From Phycisphaeraceae bacterium (GTDB lineage: Bacteria; Planctomycetota; Phycisphaerae; Phycisphaerales; UBA1924): DNA of 64,000 bases. A program made the position numbers and the translations under genes. The first letter of the stretch is position 1; each line of letters begins with the position of its first letter. The notes under the pieces were generated by a model. That model ran no database searches. It saw only the letters and a list, made by a program, of their open reading frames with translations, and was not told where the DNA came from. This document shows, in pieces, positions 35,711 through 44,050 of this stretch. The DNA lies in assembly GCA_019636515.1 (NCBI GenBank), contig JAHBXI010000004.1, forward strand, positions 430,653 to 494,652. The letters run 5' to 3'.

Positions 35711-36907
35711 GTGTTGCCCGTACGCGACCTCGACTACGACCTGCCGGAGGCCCTGATCGCGACCCGTCCGGCCGAGCCCAGGGACGCCGCGCGGCTCATC
35801 GTCGTGGACCGCTCCGGCCGGCGGTTTGATGAAATGCGAGTCCGCGACCTGCCGGAAGTGCTCCGCGAAGGAGATGTCCTGGTCTTCAACGCAACGCGGG
35901 TTCTTCCCGCGCGGCTGATGGGTCGGCGCGTCGGGACCGGGGGAAATGTCGAGGGCCTGTTTCTATCGTCGTCCTCCCCGGGAACCTGGACGTGCCTTTG
36001 GCGTGGGGGGCACCTGCGGGCGGGGGTCGAGATGGCGATGGTGACCCCCGCGGGCGAGGATTCGGGCGTCGTCCTTCGTTTGCTGGATCGTGCGGCGGAT
36101 CAGGCCGGGGCGTGGCGCGTGGCCGTCCTGGGCGCGGCGGCCGATCAGCCCGCCGAAACGGTGCTCTCGTTCCTCGGTCGAACGCCCCTGCCCCCGTACA
36201 TACTCAGGGCGCGCGGCAGGTCGGGCCAGTGTCTTGACGAGGACTTTGACCGGGAACGGTACCAGACGGTCTACGCGCGTCAGGAAGCAAGTCTCGGCCG
36301 GGGCGCGGCCGGTTCGGTGGCCGCCCCGACCGCGGGACTGCATTTCACGCCCGAACTGCTCGAACGGCTTGATCGGGTGGGCGTCCGGCGGCTCGAGGTG
36401 ATCCTGCACGTCGGGACCGGCACCTTCCGGCCCGTCGAGAGCGAGTGGGTCGAGAACCATGTCATGCACGAGGAATGGTGCTCGATCGACGACGGGACGC
36501 TCCGCGAACTCGAGCAGGCCCGCGCCAGGGGTCGTCGCATCATCGCGGTGGGAACCACCAGCGCGAGAACCCTCGAATCGTTCGCGATGGCCGCCCAGGG
36601 CGGCGCGGCCCAAGCCACCGACCAGCCGCCCATCATGGCCCCGCGCCGGTTGGCCACGCGATTGTTGATAGTCCCGGGGCATCGCTGGCGGTGGTGCGAT
36701 GGACTGATGACCAACTTCCATCTGCCGCGCTCGACGCTTATGGCGATGGTGGGGGCCATGCTCGACGGGGGCGTCGAGTCGCTCCGGGCGATCTACCTTC
36801 ACGCGATCGGACGCGGGTACCGGTTTTACAGTTACGGCGACGCGATGATCGTGCTCCCGCAAGCGGCCGGGGAGCCGCGTCACGCCGCCCGGCTCACGGG
36901 CGAGTGA
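35711..36907 (+). CDS. queA: S-adenosylmethionine:tRNA ribosyltransferase-isomerase QueA
   Basis: 398 aa from GTG 35711 (VLPVRDLDYDLPEALIATRP), matching the family start; SD-like AAGGA lies 7 nt upstream. QueA makes epoxyqueuosine from 7-aminomethyl-deazaguanine in tRNA at the wobble position. Signature stretches: LIATRPAEPRDAARLIV, VFNATRVLPARLMG, PLPPYI, GSVAAPTAGLHFT, HVGTGTFRPV and LMTNFHLPRSTLMAMVGAM. Length is about 40 aa above E. coli QueA. It overlaps the convergent methyltransferase gene by 14 bp at the 3' ends. No other queuosine genes are present in the window. Confidence 0.96.
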   Translation: MLPVRDLDYDLPEALIATRPAEPRDAARLIVVDRSGRRFDEMRVRDLPEVLREGDVLVFNATRVLPARLMGRRVGTGGNVEGLFLSSSSPGTWTCLWRGGHLRAGVEMAMVTPAGEDSGVVLRLLDRAADQAGAWRVAVLGAAADQPAETVLSFLGRTPLPPYILRARGRSGQCLDEDFDRERYQTVYARQEASLGRGAAGSVAAPTAGLHFTPELLERLDRVGVRRLEVILHVGTGTFRPVESEWVENHVMHEEWCSIDDGTLRELEQARARGRRIIAVGTTSARTLESFAMAAQGGAAQATDQPPIMAPRRLATRLLIVPGHRWRWCDGLMTNFHLPRSTLMAMVGAMLDGGVESLRAIYLHAIGRGYRFYSYGDAMIVLPQAAGEPRHAARLTGE

Positions 36908-37796
36908 GCAACGCCCGAAGTTGCTGGCGGGCCATCGGGTGGCTCGCCCCTTCCCACGACTCTCGGTATCGGTACGAAAAACCCAGCGGCAGGGTGATCG
37001 CATCGAGACGCTCGGGGGACATCGGGTTGGGGTGCATGTGGTCGGCGTGGTCCATCAGGTCCACCAGCAGCCACAGCAGGCCCCCCGGACGCAGCACGCG
37101 ATGGATCTCGGCGACCACGCGAGCCGGGTCGTCGGTGTGGTCCAGGCAGTTCTCGGCGATCACCAGGTCGGCACAGCCGCTTGCCAGCGGCAGCGATTCC
37201 CCGCAGGCCGGAAGCATGATCACGCCGCGGCGGGCGGCCTCGGGGTGGACCACCCCGCCGGCCAGGTACCCTTCCGCGAGCGGGTCGGCCGCCACGGCGG
37301 AACGCCACGGGCGAAAGGCGCAGGCGGGGATAGGCCCCCCGCCGATCTCAACGGCATCCCGACCCGAGCACCAGGCGTCCATCGCCTCCGTCCGCTCGAT
37401 CCCCAGGCGATCGGCCAGTTCGTTGAGTCGGGTCTTCTGCCACGTGACGAAGATGTCTACAAAGTCCTCCCCATGCGCCGGATCCCGGCCCCCCACGGCG
37501 GCGATCCAGTAGGCCAGTTCGTCCCGATATTTTCTGGTGGCGGCGTGGTCGGGGCCTCCGTCGGGAGCAACCGCGTGTCCTTCCGGTCCGCCGCGCCACA
37601 CGGCGCCGACACCCGGGGCTCTCGCTTCGCGGTGGGCCTCGCGGCGGAGTTCTTCCACGGCGGACTCGACCCGCCGCATCGAGCATTCAAGATCCCACAC
37701 CGCGGGCCGCATGGCGCGCCGAAGAAGGAACTTGAGCCGCTCCCGCAGCCCTCGCCGTGGCTGATCGCCAGTAAGATCGTGGTCGGTTGGTTCCAT
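36894..37796 (-). CDS. Class I SAM-dependent methyltransferase
   Basis: 300 aa from ATG 37796 (MEPTDHDLTGDQPRRGL). The N-terminal 150 residues are charged and helical; the methyltransferase fold follows: DAVEIGGGPIPACAF (glycine-rich SAM loop), ESLPLASGCADLVIAENCLDH (motif resembling the 'D-x-x-x-x-x-x-x-L' segment of Methyltransf_11), and VVAEIHRVLRPGGLLWLLVD. This is a common pattern for sugar, lipid or quinone methyltransferases; the substrate is not deducible. It follows the Fur-family gene by 13 bp on the same strand, and they are probably cotranscribed. Confidence 0.88.
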   Translation of the reverse strand: MEPTDHDLTGDQPRRGLRERLKFLLRRAMRPAVWDLECSMRRVESAVEELRREAHREARAPGVGAVWRGGPEGHAVAPDGGPDHAATRKYRDELAYWIAAVGGRDPAHGEDFVDIFVTWQKTRLNELADRLGIERTEAMDAWCSGRDAVEIGGGPIPACAFRPWRSAVAADPLAEGYLAGGVVHPEAARRGVIMLPACGESLPLASGCADLVIAENCLDHTDDPARVVAEIHRVLRPGGLLWLLVDLMDHADHMHPNPMSPERLDAITLPLGFSYRYRESWEGASHPMARQQLRALLTRP

Positions 37797-37809
37797 GCGT
37801 CGTGGGGGG

Positions 37810-38331
37810 TCAGCGCGCGACCGCGAAGACCTGGAAGCGATGCCCCCGCGCTTCAAGCCCCAGGCGGCGGCACAAGTCGTCGCGAAGGGTGATGATCTCG
37901 GGGGCGTCGATGGAGATGATCTCCCGCGTGTCGACACGGACGAGGATGTCGCACGGCTTGCGCCCGTACACGAGTTGGAAGTGCGACTGCTCCTGGTCAA
38001 ACAGCACGCGCTGGATGATCCCCGCGTCCTGGAGCAGACGGATCGTCCGGTAGACGGTCGCCTTGCTGACCCGGATCGACCCGGACCGCAGGCGATCGAT
38101 GAGCGCCTCGACCTCGAAGATCCCGTCAAGGCGGATCACCGCGTCGAGGATGTACGCACGCTCGGGGGTGTACTTCAGCCCCTCGGACTTGAGTTTGCGC
38201 CGAAAAACCGCGCACAGCGGTTCCACGATGCGCAGGTCGTCGGGCAACCCGTCGGCAAGGTCGTTCGGCGGGTCCGGCCGTGTCGCCGGCTCGGCGCGGC
38301 TCGTCGTCGCGTTCTTTGAACGTCCTGGCAT
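37810..38331 (-). CDS. Fur-family regulator lacking the usual metal ligands
   Basis: 173 aa. The DNA-binding domain is clear: YTPERAYILDAVIRLDGIFE, then the recognition helix KATVYRTIRLLQDAGII. The C-terminal region is not canonical. Where Fur has the His-rich block and a C-x2-C structural zinc site, this protein has HFQLVYGRKPCDILVRVDTR, and no C-x-x-C is found further on. Thus most of the residues that bind regulatory Fe/Zn and structural Zn are missing. It may respond to something other than iron, or act constitutively. TAGGAT ends 6 nt before the ATG, suggesting a leaderless mRNA. It is upstream of the methyltransferase gene. Confidence 0.85.
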   Translation of the reverse strand: MPGRSKNATTSRAEPATRPDPPNDLADGLPDDLRIVEPLCAVFRRKLKSEGLKYTPERAYILDAVIRLDGIFEVEALIDRLRSGSIRVSKATVYRTIRLLQDAGIIQRVLFDQEQSHFQLVYGRKPCDILVRVDTREIISIDAPEIITLRDDLCRRLGLEARGHRFQVFAVAR

Positions 38332-38403
38332 CTCGGTATCCTACCCACGGAGAAGGACCCGACGCCGCCGGCGTGTCGCGGCGGCGACCGGAGCAACTCG
38401 CGG

Positions 38404-40614
38404 ATGAAGCATCTCGGACGCAACATCTCCGGTGCGAACTTCGACCGCGTGCTTGCGTGGGCCGTGGTCGTCGCCGCCGGGCTGGCAGTCTTCGCCCTGG
38501 TCAGCACCTCTTCCCTCCGTGAACCCGCCAACGCCGCCGCGCTCCTGTGGACCTTGTTCGAATCCGGGCCGGCGGCGGCCGTGTACCTGCTCGCGGCGGC
38601 CGGATGGGGGATCCTGATGATCCGGTTGATCGACCGGGCCGTTGGAGGGTTCCGCGACAGGCCCGCCCTGGCGGTCGGGCTTGGCGTGTCCTTCATGCTC
38701 ACGGTCAGCCACCTGATGGGCGTGTCGGGGTGCTTCGGCGGGGCGATGGGGATATCGGGACGCCACTGGGCGATCGTGCCCGTGGCGGTTGGGCTCGCCG
38801 CGGCGGCGTGGCCCGCGATTCGTTCCCTTCACCGCGGGGTGGACCTGGCCACGCTCGCAGCGCCCATCCCGTCGGGACTGAGAATCCCCGTCGCGTTGGC
38901 GTGGGCGTGCGGGGGCATCGTCCTGGTGGTCGCCGCGTGCAACCCCCCCGGCGTGCTGTGGTCGAGCGAGTTCGGCGGGTACGACTCCCTGAGTTATCAC
39001 CTCCAGTTGCCCAGGGAATGGCTTGCCTCGGGAGTGCTCCGCCCCGTTGAACATAATGTGTACTCCTTCCTCCCCGGATACATCGAGGCGGCGTTCCTGC
39101 ACCTGGGGGCGATGACCGGAACGCCGGACCTGCTCGACGGCGATGGACGAGTCCTGATTTCGTGCCAGTTGCTCAGCGCGGGGCTGGCCTTGCTCGCCGC
39201 GTGGGCCGTCGGCCGGGTGGCCCTGGCGGCCATCCGTCTCACGGGTCTGGACGCCGCGCACGCCCGCGGCGGGGCGGCGATCGCCGCCTCCGCGGCGGTG
39301 GTGGTCCCGTGGATGGTCGTCGTTGGCTCCCTCGCGTACAGCGAAAGCGCGATGATCCTGTTGGGGGCGTGCGCGGCGTGCGTCGCGCTCGAGCGCCCGG
39401 CCGGCCAGGCAGAAGGTTCACCACGGGGCTCCCTCGGGGAGGTGCTGGTCCGCGGCGCGCTGGCCGGATGGCTCGTTGGCGTGGCGTGCGGCGCGAAGTT
39501 AACCGCGATCTTCATGTTCGCGCCCGCGGTCGCGGTGATGCTGGGCGCGGCGGCGGGCGGAGGCCGACACGCCGCCCTGGCCTGCCTTGCGGCCTCCGCG
39601 GCGGGCCTGGCCGCGATCGCCCCGTGGATGATCCGCAACTGGATCGCCTCGGGAAACCCGGTCTTCCCGCACGCGGCGGATCTGTTTGGCGCCGGACACT
39701 GGACGATCGAGCAGGTCGAACGCTACGCCGCCGCCCATCGCTTCACGGGAGGCTGGGTTGATCGCCTCCGCCTGGTTTTCCTTGCCGATCAGTCCGATCC
39801 CGCCGGCGCACGCCATCGCGGGCCGATGCACCACCAATGGGCGTGGTTCTTCCCGTGCGCGACGGCGGGGCTGGCCGTGCTGATCGCCTGGACACGCACT
39901 CGCGCGGCCGGGTCGATCCTCGCCGCCGCCCTCGCGACGCAGTTGCTCGCGTGGATCACCCTGACACACCTGCAGTCGCGATTCCTGCTCCCGGCGGTCG
40001 TGCCCGGGGCCGCCTCCCTGGGGATGCTGTTGGCCGTGGCCAACACCAGGCGACGAACGATCGCCATGCTCTCCGCGTGGCTGCTGGTTCCGGCGGCTGG
40101 GTATCTTGTTTATCTCTACAAGCGGGAAGGCCCCGCGGGACACGGGCCCAACGTCCTCCTCGCCGTCGGCCCGGGGGCATTCACGGGCTCGATCGGCCGC
40201 GAGATGTACGACGCGCTCGATCCCGATGAACGCCGACGCTTTCTCTCCGAGGCGGGACCGACCGTGTACCTTAATATGACCGCCCGCGAGCAGGACGTGC
40301 TGTACTTGCTCGGCGACGCGACCCCACTCTATTACTCTGGAAAAGTGCTCTACAACACGACGTACGACGCGTCGGCGATCGTCCAGGCGATCACCCAGCA
40401 CCCGGATTCCCCGCCGCGATGGGTCGATGCGCTGCTGGCTCGCGGCGTGACGCGCGTGCTGGTGAACTATGCCGAGATCGACCGCCTGACCCGCAGCGGG
40501 TGGATCGATCCCCGCATCACTCCCGAGTCCATCCAGCGATCGATCGGGGCGTTCGGCAGGATCGAGCGCGCCTGGAACAACCGTTCGCTGGTGCTCTACC
40601 GGCTCCCCTCGTGA
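38404..40614 (+). CDS. Polytopic membrane protein, probable GT-C-type glycosyltransferase
   Basis: 736 aa with about 12 or more membrane helices. Between helices, a periplasmic loop contains SEFGGYDSLSYHLQLPREWL, where the Asp and the aromatic/His-rich segment resemble the DxD-like catalytic loop of GT39/GT83-type enzymes that take sugars from polyprenyl phosphate donors. A long final soluble domain (YDALDPDERRRFLSEAGP ...) follows. It is divergent from fur, with 72 bp between them. The family assignment is from topology and one loop only; an unrelated transport function cannot be excluded. No ribosome binding site is clear, although GGAGC lies about 10 nt upstream. Confidence 0.72.
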   Translation: MKHLGRNISGANFDRVLAWAVVVAAGLAVFALVSTSSLREPANAAALLWTLFESGPAAAVYLLAAAGWGILMIRLIDRAVGGFRDRPALAVGLGVSFMLTVSHLMGVSGCFGGAMGISGRHWAIVPVAVGLAAAAWPAIRSLHRGVDLATLAAPIPSGLRIPVALAWACGGIVLVVAACNPPGVLWSSEFGGYDSLSYHLQLPREWLASGVLRPVEHNVYSFLPGYIEAAFLHLGAMTGTPDLLDGDGRVLISCQLLSAGLALLAAWAVGRVALAAIRLTGLDAAHARGGAAIAASAAVVVPWMVVVGSLAYSESAMILLGACAACVALERPAGQAEGSPRGSLGEVLVRGALAGWLVGVACGAKLTAIFMFAPAVAVMLGAAAGGGRHAALACLAASAAGLAAIAPWMIRNWIASGNPVFPHAADLFGAGHWTIEQVERYAAAHRFTGGWVDRLRLVFLADQSDPAGARHRGPMHHQWAWFFPCATAGLAVLIAWTRTRAAGSILAAALATQLLAWITLTHLQSRFLLPAVVPGAASLGMLLAVANTRRRTIAMLSAWLLVPAAGYLVYLYKREGPAGHGPNVLLAVGPGAFTGSIGREMYDALDPDERRRFLSEAGPTVYLNMTAREQDVLYLLGDATPLYYSGKVLYNTTYDASAIVQAITQHPDSPPRWVDALLARGVTRVLVNYAEIDRLTRSGWIDPRITPESIQRSIGAFGRIERAWNNRSLVLYRLPS

Positions 40615-40630
40615 CGACTCCGGCACGCGG

Positions 40631-41788
40631 TCAAACAGCCACCAGCGGATCCTTGTCGGCCTGGCTCACCAGGAATTCCCCGCCGGGGATCAGTTCCCCA
40701 AGGCGTCGGGCCAGCCGCGGCAGGTACCCCCGCTCGGTGGCGGTGTGCCCCGCAAGGATCACGGCCATCCCGTTGTTGATCGCCTCCATGACCTCGTGGT
40801 GCTTCATCTCGCCGGTGACAAAGACCTCGCAGTTCTCCGCTCGGGCCTGCGAGGCCTGCTCGGCCCCCGCCCCGCACACGACCCCGACGTGGGTCACCGA
40901 GCGGTCGGGGTCCGGCGCCGCGATATGCACGGACGGGTGCCGGCCCTCGTTGCCCAGGAACGCCTTGATCCGGGCGGCGATCTGCCGGATCGTGGCGGGC
41001 TGGTCGAGAACGACCCGCCGGCCAGGCCCTAGAAAACGGTCCGGACGCGGCGCCAGGTCGTACACGTCAAACGCCGGCTCTTCATACGGATGAAACTGCC
41101 GAAGCGTGGTCAGCACAAGCGGCAGGCTCGCCCGGCCACAGACCATCTCCAGGCGAATTTCCTGCACGTGTTCAAGCCCGCCCACCCGGCCGACCGCGGG
41201 AGTGGCTTCCGGGGAGGCAAGGAACGTTCCGGTCCCCGGGACCGAAAACGAGCAGACCGAGTATCGGCCGATCAGCCCGGCGCCGGCGGTTGCAAGGGCC
41301 TGGCGCAGCCGGTCGGCGTCGGCCGCGGGGATAAACGTCACCACCTTGCACTCTTGCGTCGGGGAAGGACGCGCCCGCGGCGAGAGAGCCCGGCAGTCCC
41401 CCGCGATACGGCCGGCCGTGCCCGACCCCGAAACCCCTTCGCAGAGCCAGTCGGTCAGGCAACCCGGGGCATTGTCCAGGCTGGTGTGCGGGGCGTACAC
41501 CGCGATGTCGTCGCGCACGGCCCGCGCGATCACCCGCTCACGCGGGGTCGCATCGGTGAGCCTCTTGAACGGCTCCCAGATCGGCGGGTGGTAGGAAATC
41601 ACCGCCGCCGCTCCCCGGGTCGAGGCTTCCTCGATCACGGCCTCCGTCAGGTCGATCGTGAGAAGCACCGGCCCATCGAGCGCGCGGATCGTGCGGCCGA
41701 CCAGCACCCCGACGCGATCCCACGGCTCGGCCAGGCAGAGCGGGGCGATCGCCTGCATGGCATCGACGACGGTCTGGACGGTGTTCAC
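40631..41788 (-). CDS. Nif3-like dinuclear metal-centre protein
   Basis: 385 aa from GTG 41788 (VNTVQTVVDAMQA), with GGAG 8-9 nt upstream. It has the N-terminal region with LAEPWDRVGVLVGR and SYHPPIW (His ligands), a middle inserted domain, and the later VTGEMKHHEVMEA and AGHTATERGYLP (His/Glu ligands), in the order found in Nif3/YbgI proteins. These are ring-shaped hexamers with two metals per subunit, sometimes annotated GTP cyclohydrolase I type 2, without a firm function. The length exceeds that of the short E. coli form because of the inserted domain. It sits between two convergent membrane protein genes. Confidence 0.93.
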   Translation of the reverse strand: MNTVQTVVDAMQAIAPLCLAEPWDRVGVLVGRTIRALDGPVLLTIDLTEAVIEEASTRGAAAVISYHPPIWEPFKRLTDATPRERVIARAVRDDIAVYAPHTSLDNAPGCLTDWLCEGVSGSGTAGRIAGDCRALSPRARPSPTQECKVVTFIPAADADRLRQALATAGAGLIGRYSVCSFSVPGTGTFLASPEATPAVGRVGGLEHVQEIRLEMVCGRASLPLVLTTLRQFHPYEEPAFDVYDLAPRPDRFLGPGRRVVLDQPATIRQIAARIKAFLGNEGRHPSVHIAAPDPDRSVTHVGVVCGAGAEQASQARAENCEVFVTGEMKHHEVMEAINNGMAVILAGHTATERGYLPRLARRLGELIPGGEFLVSQADKDPLVAV

Positions 41789-41850
41789 GCGAGGATCTCC
41801 GGCGCGGGGCCCGAGGCCCGCGCCCAAAGCCTAGCCGTTCCCCGAGGGCC

Positions 41851-43422
41851 TCAGTCGCCCGGCGTGGCGGCCGGGCCCAGCCGGTACACGTTCAGGCTCA
41901 GGAAGTCACGCCGTTCAAGATAGTCAAGGCCCGACTCGAACGCCGCCAGTTCTCCCGGTCCCATTCCCCACCACATCGGGTTGTTGATGAAAAACACCTC
42001 CGACCCCGGGAAATCGTCGCGGTGCGAGGCCAGTTGAACCGCGACGTCCGGTGACCACGGGAGTTCGATCGAACGCATCTCCTCACCGTGATAACGGATC
42101 GGCAGCAGCGGGCAATGCGACAGCACGACCGCGGGCAACCCCGAACCCTCCGCCCTCGCCCGCATGTACCGGCAGGCCGCCCGCCAGTCCGGGTTGGGGT
42201 TCATCACGGTCGTCACGTGCGAACGCCACGTCACCGCCGCGATGGACGAGGCCAGTGAAAGACCCACAAGAAGGGCGATGAGCCCGACCGCGGCCACTCG
42301 CGCCCGGCACGCTCCAACCGCCACCGCCGCCGAGAACCACGGCAGCACGACCAGGAGGTTGCGCTCCTGATAGACCCGCGGTGCTTCGAGACCCAGCAGG
42401 CTCGACAGGTGCGTGATCGCCGGGAGCGAGACAACCGGGATCGCCAGGCACAAGACGACCAGACGGCCCGGTCGAACCGACCACAGCCCGCGAATCCCAA
42501 GCCACAGCGCGGGAAGCACCACCAGCCCGTAAATCCCTGCCCACAGCGCCCACCAACCGTCGTGGATCCTCACCAGGGCGTTGCCCGTGGGGAGCCACAC
42601 GAAGAGGAAACGGAGCATCCGCCCCAGCGTCGCCGTGGCGACGTACGCGCGCTCGAGTTCCTCCAGCCGGGAAGCCTTGAAGATCAGCAGCGGGGCGCAC
42701 AGGGCCAGCGTCCCGAGGATCGCGGTGGCGGCGGTGATCAACCTCACGCGCGGCGGGGTCTGGCCCGCGGGATCCGCGACGCCCGCCCCCACCCCCACCC
42801 CCGCCGCCGCGATCACGTACGCAAAGACCGGAACCACGGCCAGCAGCGATTGCCAACTCGTGTACACGGCCAGGGCGCCGACCACCGAGACCATGGCCGC
42901 GTCGGTCCATGCCCACCGACGCGCCAGCGTGTCGGCGCGGATCACCAGCGCCACCGCCAGCAGCATCACCATCATGTTGTTCTTGGCCTCGCACGAGTAC
43001 CACGCGTGGACCGGCGAGAGCAGCAGCAGCACCGCCGCCAGGACCGCGGGGGTTGCCCCGAACCTCGGCCGCATCCACCGGGCCAGGATCCCGATCGCCG
43101 CGAGTCCGAAGATCAGCGACGGCATCCGAACCGAGAGTTCGGAATCGCCAAACACGGCGGTCCAGGCGTACATCAGCGCGTTGTAGAGCGGGTTGTGGAC
43201 ATCATGCCAGAAAAGCCGACCGAGATCCCCGCCCCCCAGGACGATGTTGGTCCGCCACACCTCGTCGAACCACAGGCTCTCGGTCATGTGTGGCCACCGG
43301 ATAAACACCGCCGCCGAGCCGATCGCGGCGATGGCCACCGGACGGGTCACACGAAAGACGTGACTCAAGCCGCCAACGGCGACAGGCAGCCTCGGCGTGG
43401 AGTTTTTATCTTCATCCGCCAT
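41851..43422 (-). CDS. Polytopic GT39-like glycosyltransferase
   Basis: 523 aa, about 10-12 membrane helices. The first loop has TESLWFDEVWRTNIVLGGG, matching the LWxDE motif of GT39 family members that use lipid-linked sugars and act on the periplasmic side. Then WHDVHNPLYNALMYAW carries the second acidic/aromatic motif. The C-terminal region is a short soluble domain. Substrate unknown; along with gmd, asnB and the other glycosyltransferases it suggests surface-polysaccharide or glycoprotein assembly. SD-like GAGGA abuts the ATG too closely; start choice is moderately sure. It lies 60 bp upstream of nothing on its own strand except the Nif3-like gene. Confidence 0.85.
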   Translation of the reverse strand: MADEDKNSTPRLPVAVGGLSHVFRVTRPVAIAAIGSAAVFIRWPHMTESLWFDEVWRTNIVLGGGDLGRLFWHDVHNPLYNALMYAWTAVFGDSELSVRMPSLIFGLAAIGILARWMRPRFGATPAVLAAVLLLLSPVHAWYSCEAKNNMMVMLLAVALVIRADTLARRWAWTDAAMVSVVGALAVYTSWQSLLAVVPVFAYVIAAAGVGVGAGVADPAGQTPPRVRLITAATAILGTLALCAPLLIFKASRLEELERAYVATATLGRMLRFLFVWLPTGNALVRIHDGWWALWAGIYGLVVLPALWLGIRGLWSVRPGRLVVLCLAIPVVSLPAITHLSSLLGLEAPRVYQERNLLVVLPWFSAAVAVGACRARVAAVGLIALLVGLSLASSIAAVTWRSHVTTVMNPNPDWRAACRYMRARAEGSGLPAVVLSHCPLLPIRYHGEEMRSIELPWSPDVAVQLASHRDDFPGSEVFFINNPMWWGMGPGELAAFESGLDYLERRDFLSLNVYRLGPAATPGD

Positions 43423-43482
43423 TCCTCGGGTCTTTGATCCGGCGGCACTCCCAGGCGCCGGGCGGCCTGGCCGCGCAATCCC

Positions 43483-43944
43483 CTACTGGATGTCAAGTAT
43501 CTCGAATCGCTTGACGCCCCGAGGGGTGTTCACGCGCACCACCTCGCCCTTGCGGGCCTTCATCAGCGCCTCGCCCATCGGGCTGGTCGATGTCACCTCG
43601 GTGTAGTCGGCCGGAGGCGAGGCCGACGCCTCACCCACCAGGCGGTACAGGTCGACATCGTCGGTCTCGACTTCCTTCAGCCGCACGGTCGATCCGAGGA
43701 ACACGACGTCCGTGGTCTTGTGCTCGTCGATGACGCTGACGGTGGACAGGCGATCCTGGAGGCGCCGTATCTCGGCCTCTTCCATGCCCTGCTGTTCCCG
43801 CGCGGCGTGGTAGTCCCCGTTCTCCTTGAGATCCCCCAGGGCGCGGGCCTCGGCGATGCGCTGGGAGATGACGGGACGGTTGGCGATCAGCGCGGCGATG
43901 CGCTGCTCGATGGTCGCTTTTTCGGTCGGGGTGATGAAATCCAT
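43483..43944 (-). CDS. greA: Transcript cleavage factor GreA
   Basis: 153 aa from ATG 43944 (MDFITPTEKATIEQRI). The N-terminal coiled coil carries the catalytic acidic tip: ARALGDLKENGDYHAAREQQ, with the Asp and Glu pair. The C-terminal FKBP-like domain includes VVFLGSTVRLKEVET and TSPMGEALMKARKGEVVRV. It rescues paused RNA polymerase by stimulating cleavage of backtracked RNA. The length matches E. coli GreA (158 aa). The frame is open further upstream, but that part lacks homology. Confidence 0.96.
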   Translation of the reverse strand: MDFITPTEKATIEQRIAALIANRPVISQRIAEARALGDLKENGDYHAAREQQGMEEAEIRRLQDRLSTVSVIDEHKTTDVVFLGSTVRLKEVETDDVDLYRLVGEASASPPADYTEVTSTSPMGEALMKARKGEVVRVNTPRGVKRFEILDIQ

Positions 43945-44050
43945 GACGATTGGTTCCGTCCAGCCGGCCTCCCCGGGCCGACCATTCGACGCCGGGAGGC
44001 CGCGTGCGGGCATGGTACGCCCGAGCCTTGTGATGAGAACTCCCCCGGAC

